A stretch of DNA of 64,000 bases from Microbotryomycetes sp. JL201 (Eukaryota > Basidiomycota > Microbotryomycetes): the NCBI GenBank assembly GCA_033819885.1, contig JAQYUZ010000035.1, positions 1 to 64,000 of the forward strand, read 5' to 3'. Numbering within the stretch: the first letter of the stretch is position 1; the number at the start of each line of letters is the position of its first letter. Below are positions 22,610 through 34,506 of the stretch, piece by piece. The notes beneath the pieces are model-generated. The model worked only from the letters and a program-made list of their open reading frames with translations, was not told where the DNA came from and ran no database searches. Both the position numbers and the translations under genes were made by a program.

Positions 22610-24460
22610 TCACGTTGACCGCCGCAATGGCGTGCCTGTTTCGGCTTCGTCGTCAAAGCAGGCGACACAGTACACGCGCTCGACAGACTCGATTTTGTCC
22701 CCTTGCCTGCCATTTTGTGATTCAGCGGGAACCGTTCTGACAAGATATGTGCTCGATAGAGGTTTACAGCACGTCTGCAAAACCCCTTAAAGTCAGCCAA
22801 CCTCTTACCTTGCACGAGACACACTGCTCAGCCCACAATCGACTTACATCGCAAACGAAACAATCGGGATGAAAAACAACCTGACCTGCTTCAAGCTCGA
22901 CCCACTCATCCCTTACGCCTTTTCGACAACCTCTGCACTTTGGTCTGTACAATTTGATGTCGCACTCCTCACAATAAGCGTAGCCTTTATGCACAATGTA
23001 AGGTTTCGCCAACGTGTGTTGTAGTTGACCTTTGGCCAATAACGTCGGATCCACGAACGGGTCACCACAATCGGAACAGAAAAAGTGCAGAGCGTGATAG
23101 GTTCTGACGGGAAAGGGAGGCAACAAGAGAGGATCTTGTATCTTGATGAATTCGGCATCGGCGATTGGTGTCTTGCAATGGTAACATTGATCGACAAAAT
23201 GCTGAAAGACGGCATAAATGTCAGGCCAAGTTTCGTCTCTCGAGCCTTTAGATTGTGACCGTCCTGACTCACTTCTTCATAATGAACCATGCAGTACACT
23301 TGGTCGTCCTGACCGTCGAACTGGACGTGCTCCAATAGCTGCCCACAACCAGGCTCGATGCATCTGAAGCAACCAGGGTGCCAAGTTGAGCCCATGGCAA
23401 TCAGTGCTCGACCAAACATTGTCTGCTGACATCCAGCACAGGATATCGTGCCAGCTTCAAGTGTTGATGGAGTCGACTTGGGGTGATACAGAAAGTGAGA
23501 AGGGTGGGACGGGTCGAATCGCGGATGTACACGAGGTGTAGGCGGCGATAGATTCGACATCTCGGGTTTGCCGTCCATCAAGCTTTTGGAATCTTGGACA
23601 ATGTTGAGTTCTGGCAGCGGTGGCGCGATCACGTCTCTATCGACATCGACTTCGGACCCCTCGTCCAGGGAAAATGCAAAAGTCGGGACAAGAGTGTCCT
23701 CCGTCTCGTTTCCATGCGGATCTGAGGAGCTCGTGCTGGTTGATGACAGCGTCACGTGCTGAAGCTTTGATCCGAGAACGTCGACTGCTGAAGAATCGCT
23801 CGCCAATGGGGATTTGTCTGCCTTTGCGGGCGTTTGCGGTAATGGTCGTCGGCCTGTTCCGGATCTTGACAAATGAGATACGGTACCTTGTTCGCCGGTG
23901 TTAGTTGGTTGATCCACAGCTGTGTTCGGTATTGCGGCAGAGCTATATCGTTCGATCCCGGAAGCCACAGAGAGAGGCGGTCGAGGCAGTGGTCTGGATA
24001 AGCTTGAAGTAGACGTATGAGATTCTGTCCTTGGGTCGGCGAGTTGAACAGTCGACTGCGCCGGTTCGATTGGACAAATTCCGTTCGCTCTGGCCCAATT
24101 TGCAGCCTCATTCCGTGCGCGGTGTTGGACCGGGTCGCCATTGATCACAGGCGCAAGCCATCCCTGCTGAGCGTAATGCCAATAGTAGGCGATTAATTGC
24201 GAATAGTGGTGCTCGTAGGCGTCACAGGTGCTTGTGGCGTTGGCATTGGCTGAGGTTCGATTTGTTCCCGTAGGAGTGAGAGCTTGTGTCGCGGAATGGT
24301 CCGTTTGTAATATGGACCGATCTGGGGTTGGTAACGGTGGTAGACGATTACGAGCAGTGTTGTAGGCTAACGTCGGCTGTTCGGCGGCCCCAAAGGCTGG
24401 CGCGACCGGCAACCGGGTGTTGTACCTGGCAGTCACATCTTGCAGGGGACCTTTACTCAT
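22610..24460 (-). CDS. Three-LIM-domain protein (paxillin-like)
   Basis: LIM proteins scaffold actin and polarity complexes; in fungi the paxillin-like ones act in septation and cell polarity. The N-terminal ~350 residues are low-complexity Pro/Ser/Thr. LIM1 runs from CAGCQQTMFG to WHPGCFRCIEPGCG and VYCMVHYEE. LIM2 runs from CYHCKTPIADAEF to FFCSDCGDPFVDPT and AYCEECDIKLYRPK. LIM3 has CRGCRKGVRDEW, VVFHPDCFVCD and, only after splicing a 3' intron, TCCKPLSSTYLVRTVPAES and VYCVACFDDEA. All LIM zinc ligands appear present. Stop at 22610-22612. The start (ATG 24458-24460, MSKGPLQDVTARYNTR) is the first ATG in the long frame; the frame is open further upstream without an ATG. Confidence 0.82.
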
Positions 24461-24940
24461 AGTCTCGGCGTGCGGATGCTGATTGGGCGCTTCGCGGTGG
24501 CTTGTGCTACGCTGGTGAAGCGCGTCTCGACGCGTCTCGAGCGGTGGTCGCGTATACAAGCCAGCTCTCTGAAGACAGCTGAAGCTGGACCACAGCGATC
24601 AAAGTTCCAGTCAAGTGGCTGACGTCGAGCTCAGCTAGTTGCGGTCCTTTCGCCGAGCGCTCAGGCCTGGGGCTGCGCGCACGGACCTCTTGAATATTGT
24701 CGCTAGGCTAGCCTTGCCTGCACGGGTCGGCACTCAGAATGTTCGGGTTGGCATCTGTTGGTTCGGAGCAGCGGAAACATGTCAGAAGTCGACGAGCAAG
24801 CAGACAGGGGGTTTGATCGCGAGTCCGTCATTCACGTTCGTCGACGTTCCTTTGCCCCTCCGTTGCAGTGGGACTGTATCTCACCTGCGCAGGCACGCAA
24901 CTACAAACGTGATCTGTTCGGGCAGCGACCAAGCTCCAAA
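24461..24940. promoter_or_regulatory. Divergent region, LIM gene / CDC37
   Basis: 480 bp between divergent starts. A short GCGCGTCTCGA direct repeat occurs near 24520-24543. An upstream plus-strand ATG at 24779 opens an 82-codon frame ending inside the CDC37 first intron; it may be an upstream ORF or chance. Confidence 0.35.
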
Positions 24941-26805
24941 ATGCCGCTCAACTACAACAAGTGGGACAAGCTCGAGGTCAGTGCGCTCGACTCGCGCCTG
25001 CCATGACATGCTACGGGCGCTTTGCGTGCTGACGCCGACAATCGAATACTACACCTTTCAGCTTTCGGATGACTCTGACATTGAGGTGCACCCGAATGTC
25101 GACAAAAAGTCCATGATTCGGTGGAAGCAACGCGACATTCACGAAAAGCGAGAGATGCGCAAGCTCAAGCTGCACCATTTGGACCAAGAGACCATCATGA
25201 ATGACCAACTGCTGGCCAAGATGCACTCGCTACACACATCAATCGCAGACGAAGGCGTTCCGTTCGTTCAACGCGAAGTGGCCAGGTTGCGCACGCTGGT
25301 ACCCGATTTTGCTACGAAACAATTCAAAGAAGGCGAGCAACCTTCACAGGACCATATGGTGTTATCCTTGCTCAGCCAGGTATGGGACGCCGTCGAAAAG
25401 GATGGCAAGGGCGACAATGGCAAAGGCGAGCGCTTGGCGAAAGAATTGACAAGTCACATCGAAAGACTCGAACAAAGGCAACAAGACATTGTCAAAGAGA
25501 AAGCAGAGCTCGAAGCGGAACAAAAAAAGTATATCACCATGGACGATCTGCACACCGGGTTCGAAAGCAAGACAGTCAGCTTTTCTCGGTCACAGGTCCG
25601 TTGCAGATCTTCTGAATGTTTGCTTTCGCGCAGATCATTTCATCCAAGCCATCTGCTCAGCCTGTGGCATCGACATCGAAACCAAAGACCGAATCGACAA
25701 AGAAGAAAGAGACAACTATCGAGACCCTCAACTCGCCTGGCGTCCAAGCGGCCCAAGCGGTAGGCTGCACCTGTCTCCTCCGGCCAAGGATCTTGCTGAC
25801 TCTAATGTGACGCGGCTTATAGGCGGCGGCGGCTCGAGAATCTGATGATGATGATGCAGAAGAAGAGGTGCCCGAGTTGACCCCGATCGCCGTCAAATTC
25901 TCAAATCTGCCGTCGCTCGATTTCCGAGAAGCGTACGAGTTCATCTCTGATAACCCGTCCCTTCTGGCCGAAGAGACGACAGATGCGCTGTTGGTCGAGG
26001 CGTTCTCGGTGGCGATGAAGGGCAAAGACAGGCGAGCGAGAGAGTGCGTCGAAAAGGGATTAATGTTGCAATACTGTCGGCATTTGGGCCAAGACGGTGT
26101 CGCTCTATTCTTCAAACGGTGAGCATACTTTTTGTAGCACCAAGAGAAAGTGCGTGCAGAATTTGAACTCGCTCTCTGTCTTTGCGACAGCATGACGTCG
26201 TCAGACCCGAAAGCACTAAAGGTATTCTTGGACGACGTCGCTCAAACCTCGGAACGCATCATTAATCGCGCGCGCACCGTGGCGAAAGAGAAGGAGGCTG
26301 AACCAGCGACTGAAGCTCGCGAACAGATTCAACTTGTTGCATCGGATCCCTCGACCGTGATTACGTTTGAAGTACCAGATGGTCCGCCCCCAGAGAATCT
26401 GGAGATCACTGGCGAAGGTTCGGAAGAGCTCGATCCCGAGCTAGTCAGGCAGTTTTTGCAGCGGCGGTGGGACATTTTCCAAGGCTTCTCCAAAGGGCTG
26501 AGGACCGCATTGAGCGAAAAGAGTCTAGTCAAGGTGAACAAGGTGTTGGGCAAGATGGATGTGCCAGAGGCGGAAGAGGTGGTCAGGTTGTTGCAGGAGA
26601 GCGGTATATTGTCGGTGAGTTTATCGTCTATAGACCTTGTGACCGGCACAGAAGGCGATGTATTGATCCCGCGTTTGTCAAACAGTTTGCACAGAATGAT
26701 ATTGTTGATGCGACCAAGGAGGACGACCCATTAAATGGTCGAGTGCCCGTCCAGGTCGACAGCGCGTCTGGAACCACTGTCCACGACGAAGTCGAGCTGG
26801 ATTAG
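24941..26805 (+). CDS. CDC37: Cdc37, Hsp90 co-chaperone for kinases
   Basis: Cdc37 loads protein kinases onto Hsp90 in the cytosol. The first exon gives MPLNYNKWDKLE, and after an intron LSDDSDIEVHPNVDKKSMI, the conserved N-terminus with the CK2 phosphorylation serine in DDSDIEVHPNVD, followed by RWKQRDIHEKREMRKLKL. A charged coiled coil (RLEQRQQDIVKEKAELEAEQ) follows. The Hsp90-binding middle domain includes DFREAYEFISDNPSLLAEET, VEKGLMLQYCRHLGQDG and ALFFKR. The C-terminal domain has PPPENLEITGEG, ELVRQFLQRRWDIFQGFSKG and VVRLLQESGILS. About six introns. Full-length relative to fungal Cdc37 (about 500 aa). Confidence 0.93.
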
Positions 26806-26992
26806 CAGTCGTGTCGTACCAATATTTGCTTTGTCGATGCATTGCAATGCGAGTAGCAGCTGTAGCCTGACCAAACGTTTCCTCGATCGATGCACATCGA
26901 TATCGGCCGGTGGATGTCGCCGCCGCTTAACGCCGACGGCAAGGCGGCCCGACAGAGCTGAGTGCGAACCAATCTTGCCAGCGGAACCCAAC

Positions 26993-28921
26993 ATGGCGAC
27001 GATCCCGTCTACGGGTGTCCTCATATGGCTCTCTGTCAAGTAAGTTCACTTCGCTCCGGTCCAGTACAGCCACGTCGCAATCTGCTGCAGTCGAGTCGCG
27101 TCGGCTCGAAAGCTCACGCGACCGGCGTATCGTCTTGCGCTGGGTGGTCGAGCGTGACTCGGATCACACGCAAGCCAGAGATCTTCTGAGAGATTGAATG
27201 AGCACAAACTGCAGAGAGATGACCTGACTGACTGGGCTCACTGGTCGAATCTCCGCCGACACTCCGCCGACACTCCGCCATCACTCAAACTCGGCACGTC
27301 CCAGGCCGCTGATCAGGATTGCGATTCCTACGAGTAAGATATCAAGTCTCAATCCGCAGCGGCTGGCCTCGTTCCTGATCGATATCTACAAACAGTCGCT
27401 GGTTTCCTGTTGATCAAAACTCGACTTATGGAGCCTAGTGGGACGAGAGCGTGCAGCGTCATCATGCTTTACGTGACTTTGCCGTCCCTCTTGTTCTCCA
27501 AGGTCGTCCCATCCTTCAATTCCGACAACATCTCCCAAGTCAGTTTGGGCAATACCAATCGCTACCGTTTCTCGAAAGCCTGCTACTGACGATGCATGCT
27601 TTTGTTGCCGTCTGCGCCTAGCTCGGACCATTGTTTCTGACAGCCTTCTTTTACATCCTGCTCTCGGGCGCTTTTGGCATCATTTGGCGGGCTCTTACAC
27701 CGACACCACGTCGTTTCAGGTACGGTATCCTTGCAGGATACGCGTTCGGCAATTATGGAGACCTTCCGACGGCCGTGATTCAAACTTTGGCACTGTCGGC
27801 GCCTTTCAAAGGCGAATCAGACGAAGCGATCGCCATTGCATACATTAGCATTTTCATCTTGACGGTCAATCTGTGCATGTGGCCTTTCAGAGGACTGGAA
27901 GTCGTCAGGTGGGATTACAATACGAACGTGGATCCAGTGCAAGAGTGGCAGATCGAGCAAGGCGAGAGAGGACAGGTCGCCAAGTGGCTGTGGAGGATCA
28001 GGAGAGGCAGACCTCTCAAATCTGACCTCGAAGAGGCGTTGGCTTCGTTGAAGCGAAAGCATAGGGCTGCGTCCGAGACACTAGAAACGAAGAAGCAACA
28101 GGCGGACGAAGAAATGCGAACGGCCATGACAGACGCGCTTGGGTCGGACCCGGAGATTCAAGGTGAGACAGAACGCTTTTCGCGCAAGAGCGCCAGCAGA
28201 CTGACCAGAGCTCGCATCCGTCGAAGTCCAACTGCGCAAGGTAGAGTCGATCCCAATCCTCGAAGCTGTGCCTTCCCACCACTCTGTCCCTTCGCATCCC
28301 TCAACGCATCCTTCCCCGCTCATTCGAGCAGCGAATTCGGTCTGGGGCATCGTCAAATCGACGGCGAGCCCGCCAGTAATTTCTCTGCTCCTCAGTCTCG
28401 TCATCGCCCTCGTGCCGCAACTCAAGACGTTGTTTGTGTATTCACCCGACACGACTTGGCATCCTCTCGCGATTGATGGCCAACCTCCGCTGTCGATCTT
28501 GTTTTCGACGGCGCAATTCATTGGTTATGCCTCGGTGCCTCTTGGATTGACAGTTCTCGGCGCTTCGTTGGCCAAGATCAAAGTGCCGAGGCCGATCAGC
28601 AGATTGCCATTTACGAGTATCGGCGCGATGGCCTTGACACGGTTGTGCTTGCTCCCGATCATCGGTTACTTTTTCGTCTTTGGCTTGTCGAGGGAATCGG
28701 GTGGCATCGTTGCGCATGACAATCACGTGTTGCGCTTCACACTCGCCTACATGTCCTGCATGCCCACTGGAACTATTCAACTCGCTTACAGCCAGCTCTT
28801 TGCTCCGCCCGGCCAAGACAACAATTCAGAGTTGTTGTCTGCTTACATATTGGCGCAGTACGCTGTCTACGTATTTGCGTCTCCGATCTTGACGGCCGTG
28901 GCCCTCACTAGCATCTTCTGA
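26993..28921 (+). CDS. Auxin-efflux-carrier (AEC/PIN-like) family membrane transporter
   Basis: AEC proteins have about ten membrane spans and are placed in the ER or plasma membrane of fungi; substrates are mostly unknown. Exon 1 gives MATIPSTGVLIWLSVK. Short spliced exons then give PLIRIAIPT, IAGFLLIKTRLMEPSG and VIMLYVTLPSLLFSKVVPSF, the usual AEC N-terminus. Next come LFLTAFFYILLSGAFGIIWR, GILAGYAFGNYGDLPTAVIQ, a long charged cytosolic loop, and the C-terminal half (GYASVPLGLTVLGASLAKIK, YMSCMPTGTIQLAYSQLF, ILAQYAVYVFASPILTAVAL). The YGN/GNYGDLP and P-T-G blocks fit the fungal family. Intron 1 has a short 12-bp tandem repeat near 27248-27283. Confidence 0.88.
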
Positions 28922-29129
28922 GTGTACGTTCTTTCCATGGCAGCGAGGAGCGTGGCCCAGAGTTATTATAGAGTACGAAACTAGAGGGGTCAGGTGTAGA
29001 CAGATTTCGAACGGATGTTGTAATAACTCTTTACACTTGTTTCCAATGTGACTACTACACTGCGCAAGTCGACCGAGCACCTTTGAACTCGGACTGCTCG
29101 CTCGGCAACACCACCCGCTGCCGGATGCG

Positions 29130-32100
29130 ATGGCGTCCGACTTTCTCAAATCAAAGCAGAAAGAGCTGAAGCAGGCCGTCAGCTCCAAGCAATGGTCTCT
29201 TGTCGAGAAGCACGCGCAGTCAGTGATCGCCTCGACCGAGCTCGGCTGTTTTCAAGCACTCATCCCGACTCTTGCAATGTACACAGGTCGGTTCTCAGCT
29301 TTGACTCGAACAACTACAACGCGTCAGTCTTTAGGGTCGATCGTCACTGTCTTTCGGTCGCTGACGTCTTCGTCGCTGTCCACGGCCCACTGATGCTCTG
29401 CTGCTCGCTGATCGGGCACAACAGTCGAGTATTCTTGGCGCTGGCTCTGTTCAATTTGGAAAAATATGAAGAAGCGGAAGAGACTTACAAAAAGGCAATC
29501 GAGCTCGGCCCGACTCAATTGCTTGCTAGGCAGGTCAGCCTTTATCATATCCTGCCAACGCCAGTCCCTCCCGGAAAGAATTCATGTTGAAACCTTTGCT
29601 TTGCAAATCGTAGGGACTGGTCGCATTCTACGAGAAAAGACAGCGCTGGTCAGACTGCGATCAAGCCTTAAGCGAGGTGCTGGACATTTGTGCCCAAGCG
29701 TGAGCAGGAACCGTCGACATAGGTGCCATCACTCTGATCCACGCTCTTTGACAGGCAAGATGCACAAAAATACGCCGAAACGTTGCAAAAGCTCCTCGAT
29801 GTCAGACGAGCTCATGGATCCAAGCAGCAGGTCAGCGTTTTCTTGGCAGGCGTCGCGCGTTTTCGCTTTTTGCTCACGTCCAAAGACACAGCTTTTACAA
29901 GTTTTGTCTCTGCTGCTGCCATCATCGCCGACACGTCCTTTGCTATCCTCGTTGCCAGCAGCCGCGCCAACCGCGCCGACCGCGTCCCCATACCACTCTG
30001 TACAATTGGCCCTCTCATCACCTCTACCAACTCTTCTAGAGCTCGCATCTCTCATCGAGTCCCAAGAACTCGACGTGATCGAATCCGAAACGAAGAAACG
30101 CCGCCAACGTCTAGGAGGACCCACTCTGAGCGCCACTGAAACCCGTCGTCAGGTCGAATCTGAACAAATGAGATCAAGCCAACTGCCTTTGATATACAAG
30201 ACGATTCTGGAAGAGCCAGACGCCAGTCACGATGACGAGCTACGGAGGAGATTTGAAAAAAAGTTGTTGGTCCACTTCCGGACGCTGTTGAGGGCCAGTC
30301 CGAGCTCTTTTGACGAGCAAAAGATTGACCTGAGCGGTACAAGCACTCGGGCGGGCGACGACAGCAAGAAAAGAGAGCAGGATACGTTCAAAGACAGCGT
30401 CAGGGGACGTGTCGAAGAACTTGCCAAAGGCATGGTCCTCATAGGAGTACCTGAACAAAGCGCTTGGCAGGTTGTCATTGAATGGCAGGATTCGTTTGCA
30501 GAATCCGTCGATTGGCGGCTCTTGGACCGATATGCAGAAGTATTTCCAGAGTAAGTTTTCGGGTCAGTTGGCCGCCTACATCAAGTCCAGCTCACAACAG
30601 CTCATATAGCGATGGACTGAGCCGAATCGCTCACGGCTTGCGTCAACGCATGTTGGCCGAGAATCACGCCGCCGACGTTGAATCCGGCGCAGAACCAATT
30701 TCAGCACCCGACGACGACGAAATGAGCCTGATTATCGAACAAGGATTAGAGTCTGCTCGAGAGTCTGTTGTCGCTCATCTTTTGGCCGTACCGTTCTTTG
30801 TCGAACGTCAAGAGTGGGATGCTGTCGTTCAAGTCGCGGAGGCCGGCCTAAGCACTTTGAGAAAACTCGAAGCAGAGATAGGCAAAGGCTTGCCAAGGTG
30901 CGCTCTCACACTTTGATTGACCACATGGTCCCGCTAATACGGCTCCTTTGCAACATCAAGATCACATCGAGCTCTAGAGAGTCAACTTGCAATCGGCCTC
31001 GTGCACCATGAATCGCCAGACCACCATCTACGAGCTCTTCGAATGCTCGAAAGTCTCTTGACGCAAGGCAAGACGGTGCCTCTACTCGTCGCAAAGGCAT
31101 TTATCATGCAGTCGTCCGAGAGATGGACGGAAGCAATCTCGACGTGGACGAAAGTATTATCTCTTGCAGATAAAGACGACAAAATTTCTGCAGACTCTGC
31201 ATTGGTGATCGAAGCTCAGAGCGAACGTGGGTGGAGTCTCTACAACGATGGACAGTACCGGCAAGCCAAGGATTCGCTCGATCAGGTCGTGGACAAGCTC
31301 GAACAGCGTGAACGAGCTCGCGACCAAGAACAAAAGCAAAAAGAGATCGCGAGGAGCAAAGCGGGATTGGCCAAGGACGAGGCTGTCGAAGAAGGAGAGA
31401 CGCGAAACGAGGCTCTGGAACGTGCAAAGGCTTGGTACAGGGTCGGCATGTGTTTGTGGGAGCAACGAAGTCAGTCGGCCTCTTTCAGCCCATTGAGGAC
31501 AACTGAGCTAAATGAGCCCTGTTCTCGGCTGTAGAAGATGAACCCGAGATGGCCGAGCAAGCCTACGAAGCCTTCGTTCGATCACTGAAAGCCCGGTCGG
31601 ACTTTGCGCCGTCGTTCACGTCTTTGGGTCTATTCTACAAATCCTTGGACGAACCTGATTACGATCGAGCTTCGAAATGTTTTCAGAAAGCGTTCGAGTT
31701 GGATGGAGGTCAAGAGTTGGCGGCGCGCAACTTGGCCGAAGAGTATGCCCTCGTACACGAGTGGAGTCTGGTCGAGACTGTCGCGAGGAGGGTCGTTGCT
31801 AACAATCAAGGCAAGGCGGCAATGGGCGCCAAAGCGGCAAAGAAGCTGGCATGGGCGTACAAGGCGATCGGTGGATCAGAGTTGGTCAGCCCGATTCAAG
31901 TCACATCTTCGAAAGGTGTTGACGCTGACGTTGAATATTCTCTAGACGTTTAAACATTATCCCCAGGCCATCACGGCCTTTCAGGCGGCGTTGCGCGGCG
32001 AGCCAGACGACGTCAGTTCTTGGATCAAACTCGGTGTCGCGTATCGTCACTCTGGCAAGCATGTCGCGGCGCTCAAAGTATTCGCGCGAGCGCTAGAGCT

Positions 32101-34457
32101 TGATCCAAAGTCGTGGTTTGCAACATTCTCGATTGGCGACGTCCAGAAGACTGTCGGACTATTTGAGCCGGCCCTCGAAGTGTTCCGGTCGATTTTGACA
32201 GACAGACCTGACGAAATCGGCGTCAAAATAGTCATGGCCGAGACGGCGCTGTCAGATGGGCTTGAACAATTTCGCACCGGGTTTACCAGTCGAGCCGAGG
32301 CAAGTTTAGTTGACGCCCTGACGTCCGCGACCGAAATCGTCGAGGCTGGATCGGCGACGAGGATCGGATGGAAAGTGGCGGGAGATTGCTTGTCTACGCT
32401 TGGCAAGATTCAGGACGCTGCGCTGCTTGACGATTCAAAAAGTCTAGCCGCACGCCTGCACACTGTCTTGGTCGGTCAAGACGTTGATTCCAAAATCGCT
32501 TCAATGTCGTGCATCACTACGACAATGGCCGAGACGGCCCTCGCCAAATACGACTTGCCGGCTGTGCTCCTGATCGTCGCCGTTCTGACCGCAAAGATGC
32601 GTCTGCTGCTCGAAGTGCGCACAGAATCCAGTGGTGGTTCGGCCTGGTTCGATCTTGGTGTCAGCATAGCCGCAGTCCGACCGTTTGTCAGCACGCTCGA
32701 CCTGGATATGTCGACAGATGATTTGCTGCACCAAGCAGTGCGCAGTCTCAAGAGCGCTCTGCAAGATGAGCCCATGAATGCCGTTTTCTGGAACGCACTT
32801 GGCGTTTTATCGTTCGACCTCAGCCCACGTCTTGCCCAACACTGCTTCATCAAGTCGATCGAATACAATTCACGTTCTGCCGTGCCTTGGACGAACCTCG
32901 GACTGTTCTACCTGACTCACGGTGACGACGATTTGGCCAATCAAGCGTTCTTGAAAGCTCAAGTGATCGATCCTGAATGGGCTGCTGCGTGGGTCGGTCA
33001 AGCGACGTTGGCAGACATGGCCAATCATGCAGCAGAAGCGACAACTCTGCTAGAGCACGCCGTTTCTCTCGGCGCGACGACTCCTGAAGCAGACATTGCT
33101 CACGCGACTCGTGCATTCAACAAGTTTGTGCAAACCCGGTCACAGCAGCTCGCGTTCGACTCGATAGCGACGGCCATGGTCGATCCAGCTGAAGCGCTCA
33201 GTGGACCGCTGTTTTCGGTGACGAGGTACTTGTCAAAGTACCCCGAAGACCCGACGGCTTTGCACCTCAACGCCCTAATCCTCGAGCAAGTCGGAGATAG
33301 ATCTGCCGCGTGCGAATCGCTTGAAAAAGCAGCTTCAATCTTGGAACAGTTGTACGAAGTCGATGAAAGCTTGGCAGTCGAAGCCCAATTCGTGGTTGCT
33401 CAGACAAATTTGGGCCGAGTAAGGCTCTCGATGGAAGACTACACAGGGGCTGCAGACGCGTTCGAAGCGGCTCTTAGTCTGCTTGACGTGGATGCTGTGA
33501 GGGATAGATTCGCCGAGACGGGCCAAGTCGAAGACGACGATGACATTGGCGCTGAAGGATTGTCGACTTCGCAAACCTTGCTCTTGTTTGCAGAGTGCAA
33601 GCTCGGGCTTGGTTATGTACATCACTTTTTGGGCGAGTTTAATTCGGCCGAGGAAGTGCTCGAAGGCGCGCTTGAGGACTTGGACGGCATGCCAAACAGT
33701 CAAAGATCGGCTCTGGCAGTTGCGCTCGGCCGGGTGTACTGGGCAGAAGGAGAAGAGGAGCACTCGCGCAGTGCTTTCCTCGACGCACCAGACTCGTGAG
33801 TCGACTCGCAACCCCGAAGAATAGGCGGCCACTAATGCGTTGATTTTCCTTGTCAGCGTCGTCGAGCGGTCACCTTTGTTCGTCAAGTTAGCATTGCAAG
33901 CGCTCGGTATCGTCACCTCAGACAAGTACATCACGTCGAGGGCTCAGCACATGGCTATGTCGGGAGCACACAAGTATGACTCGCGTTTGACAGAGCTGAC
34001 AGTGTTGCAACACCTCGTCAAGGTCAGTGCCTGTTCTAGAAAGTGGCACTCGCTCCTGCAAGCCCTTGCTGACAAGCCCTTGAACTCATGTTAGCGCGAC
34101 TTTGAAGGAGCGCTGTCTACGATATGTCGGTCATTGCACGCTCGACCTTGGGCGCCAGAGCATCGTCTTCGACTGGGTCGTAACTTGATCGAGTTTCCTA
34201 CGCCTGCCGATGAGACGTTGGTGACGAGCTCGAATCTCAAGATTTGTTCGAGGTTCATGCGCAAATCTGTCAATGCTTGGCGTCCGGCAGATCAAGTCGC
34301 AGATCGATACAGAGGATTGGCAATCACTCAATTAATTCAAGATGGTGGCGAAGTTGACTGTCTCAAGTATGCCGAAAAGGCAACGTTCCTGTGTCCGTGG
34401 GCCAAGAGACCTTGGCAAGTTTTACAGACTGTCAAGACGTGTCTCAGTCAAGGTTGA
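29130..34457 (+). CDS. SKI3: Ski3-like TPR subunit of the SKI mRNA-decay complex
   Basis: Ski3 (TTC37) scaffolds the Ski2-Ski3-Ski8 complex that feeds mRNA to the cytosolic exosome. The N-terminus is MASDFLKSKQKELKQAVSSK, then TPR units such as ALALFNLEKYEEAEETYKKA and LVAFYEKRQRW. TPR helices repeat to the end: ASKCFQKAFELDGGQELAAR; WIKLGVAYRHSGKHVAALKV; VPWTNLGLFYLTHGDDDLAN; ARPWAPEHRLRLGRNLIEF. The C-terminus RPWQVLQTVKTCLSQG resembles other Ski3 ends. One exon (31991-33799) codes for about 600 residues; the others are short. Roughly 1,450 aa in total, right for fungal Ski3. It ends only 49 bp from the convergent Ras-like gene. Confidence 0.88.
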
Positions 34458-34506
34458 ATTCTAGAATGCATGCAAAGTATGATATGGGTGAACGAGTGTC
34501 ACAGTG

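Noticed and set aside
27248-27283. Short tandem repeat (CTCCGCCGACA) as a functional element
   Set aside because: Only about three imperfect units, inside an intron of the AEC gene. Most likely slippage.
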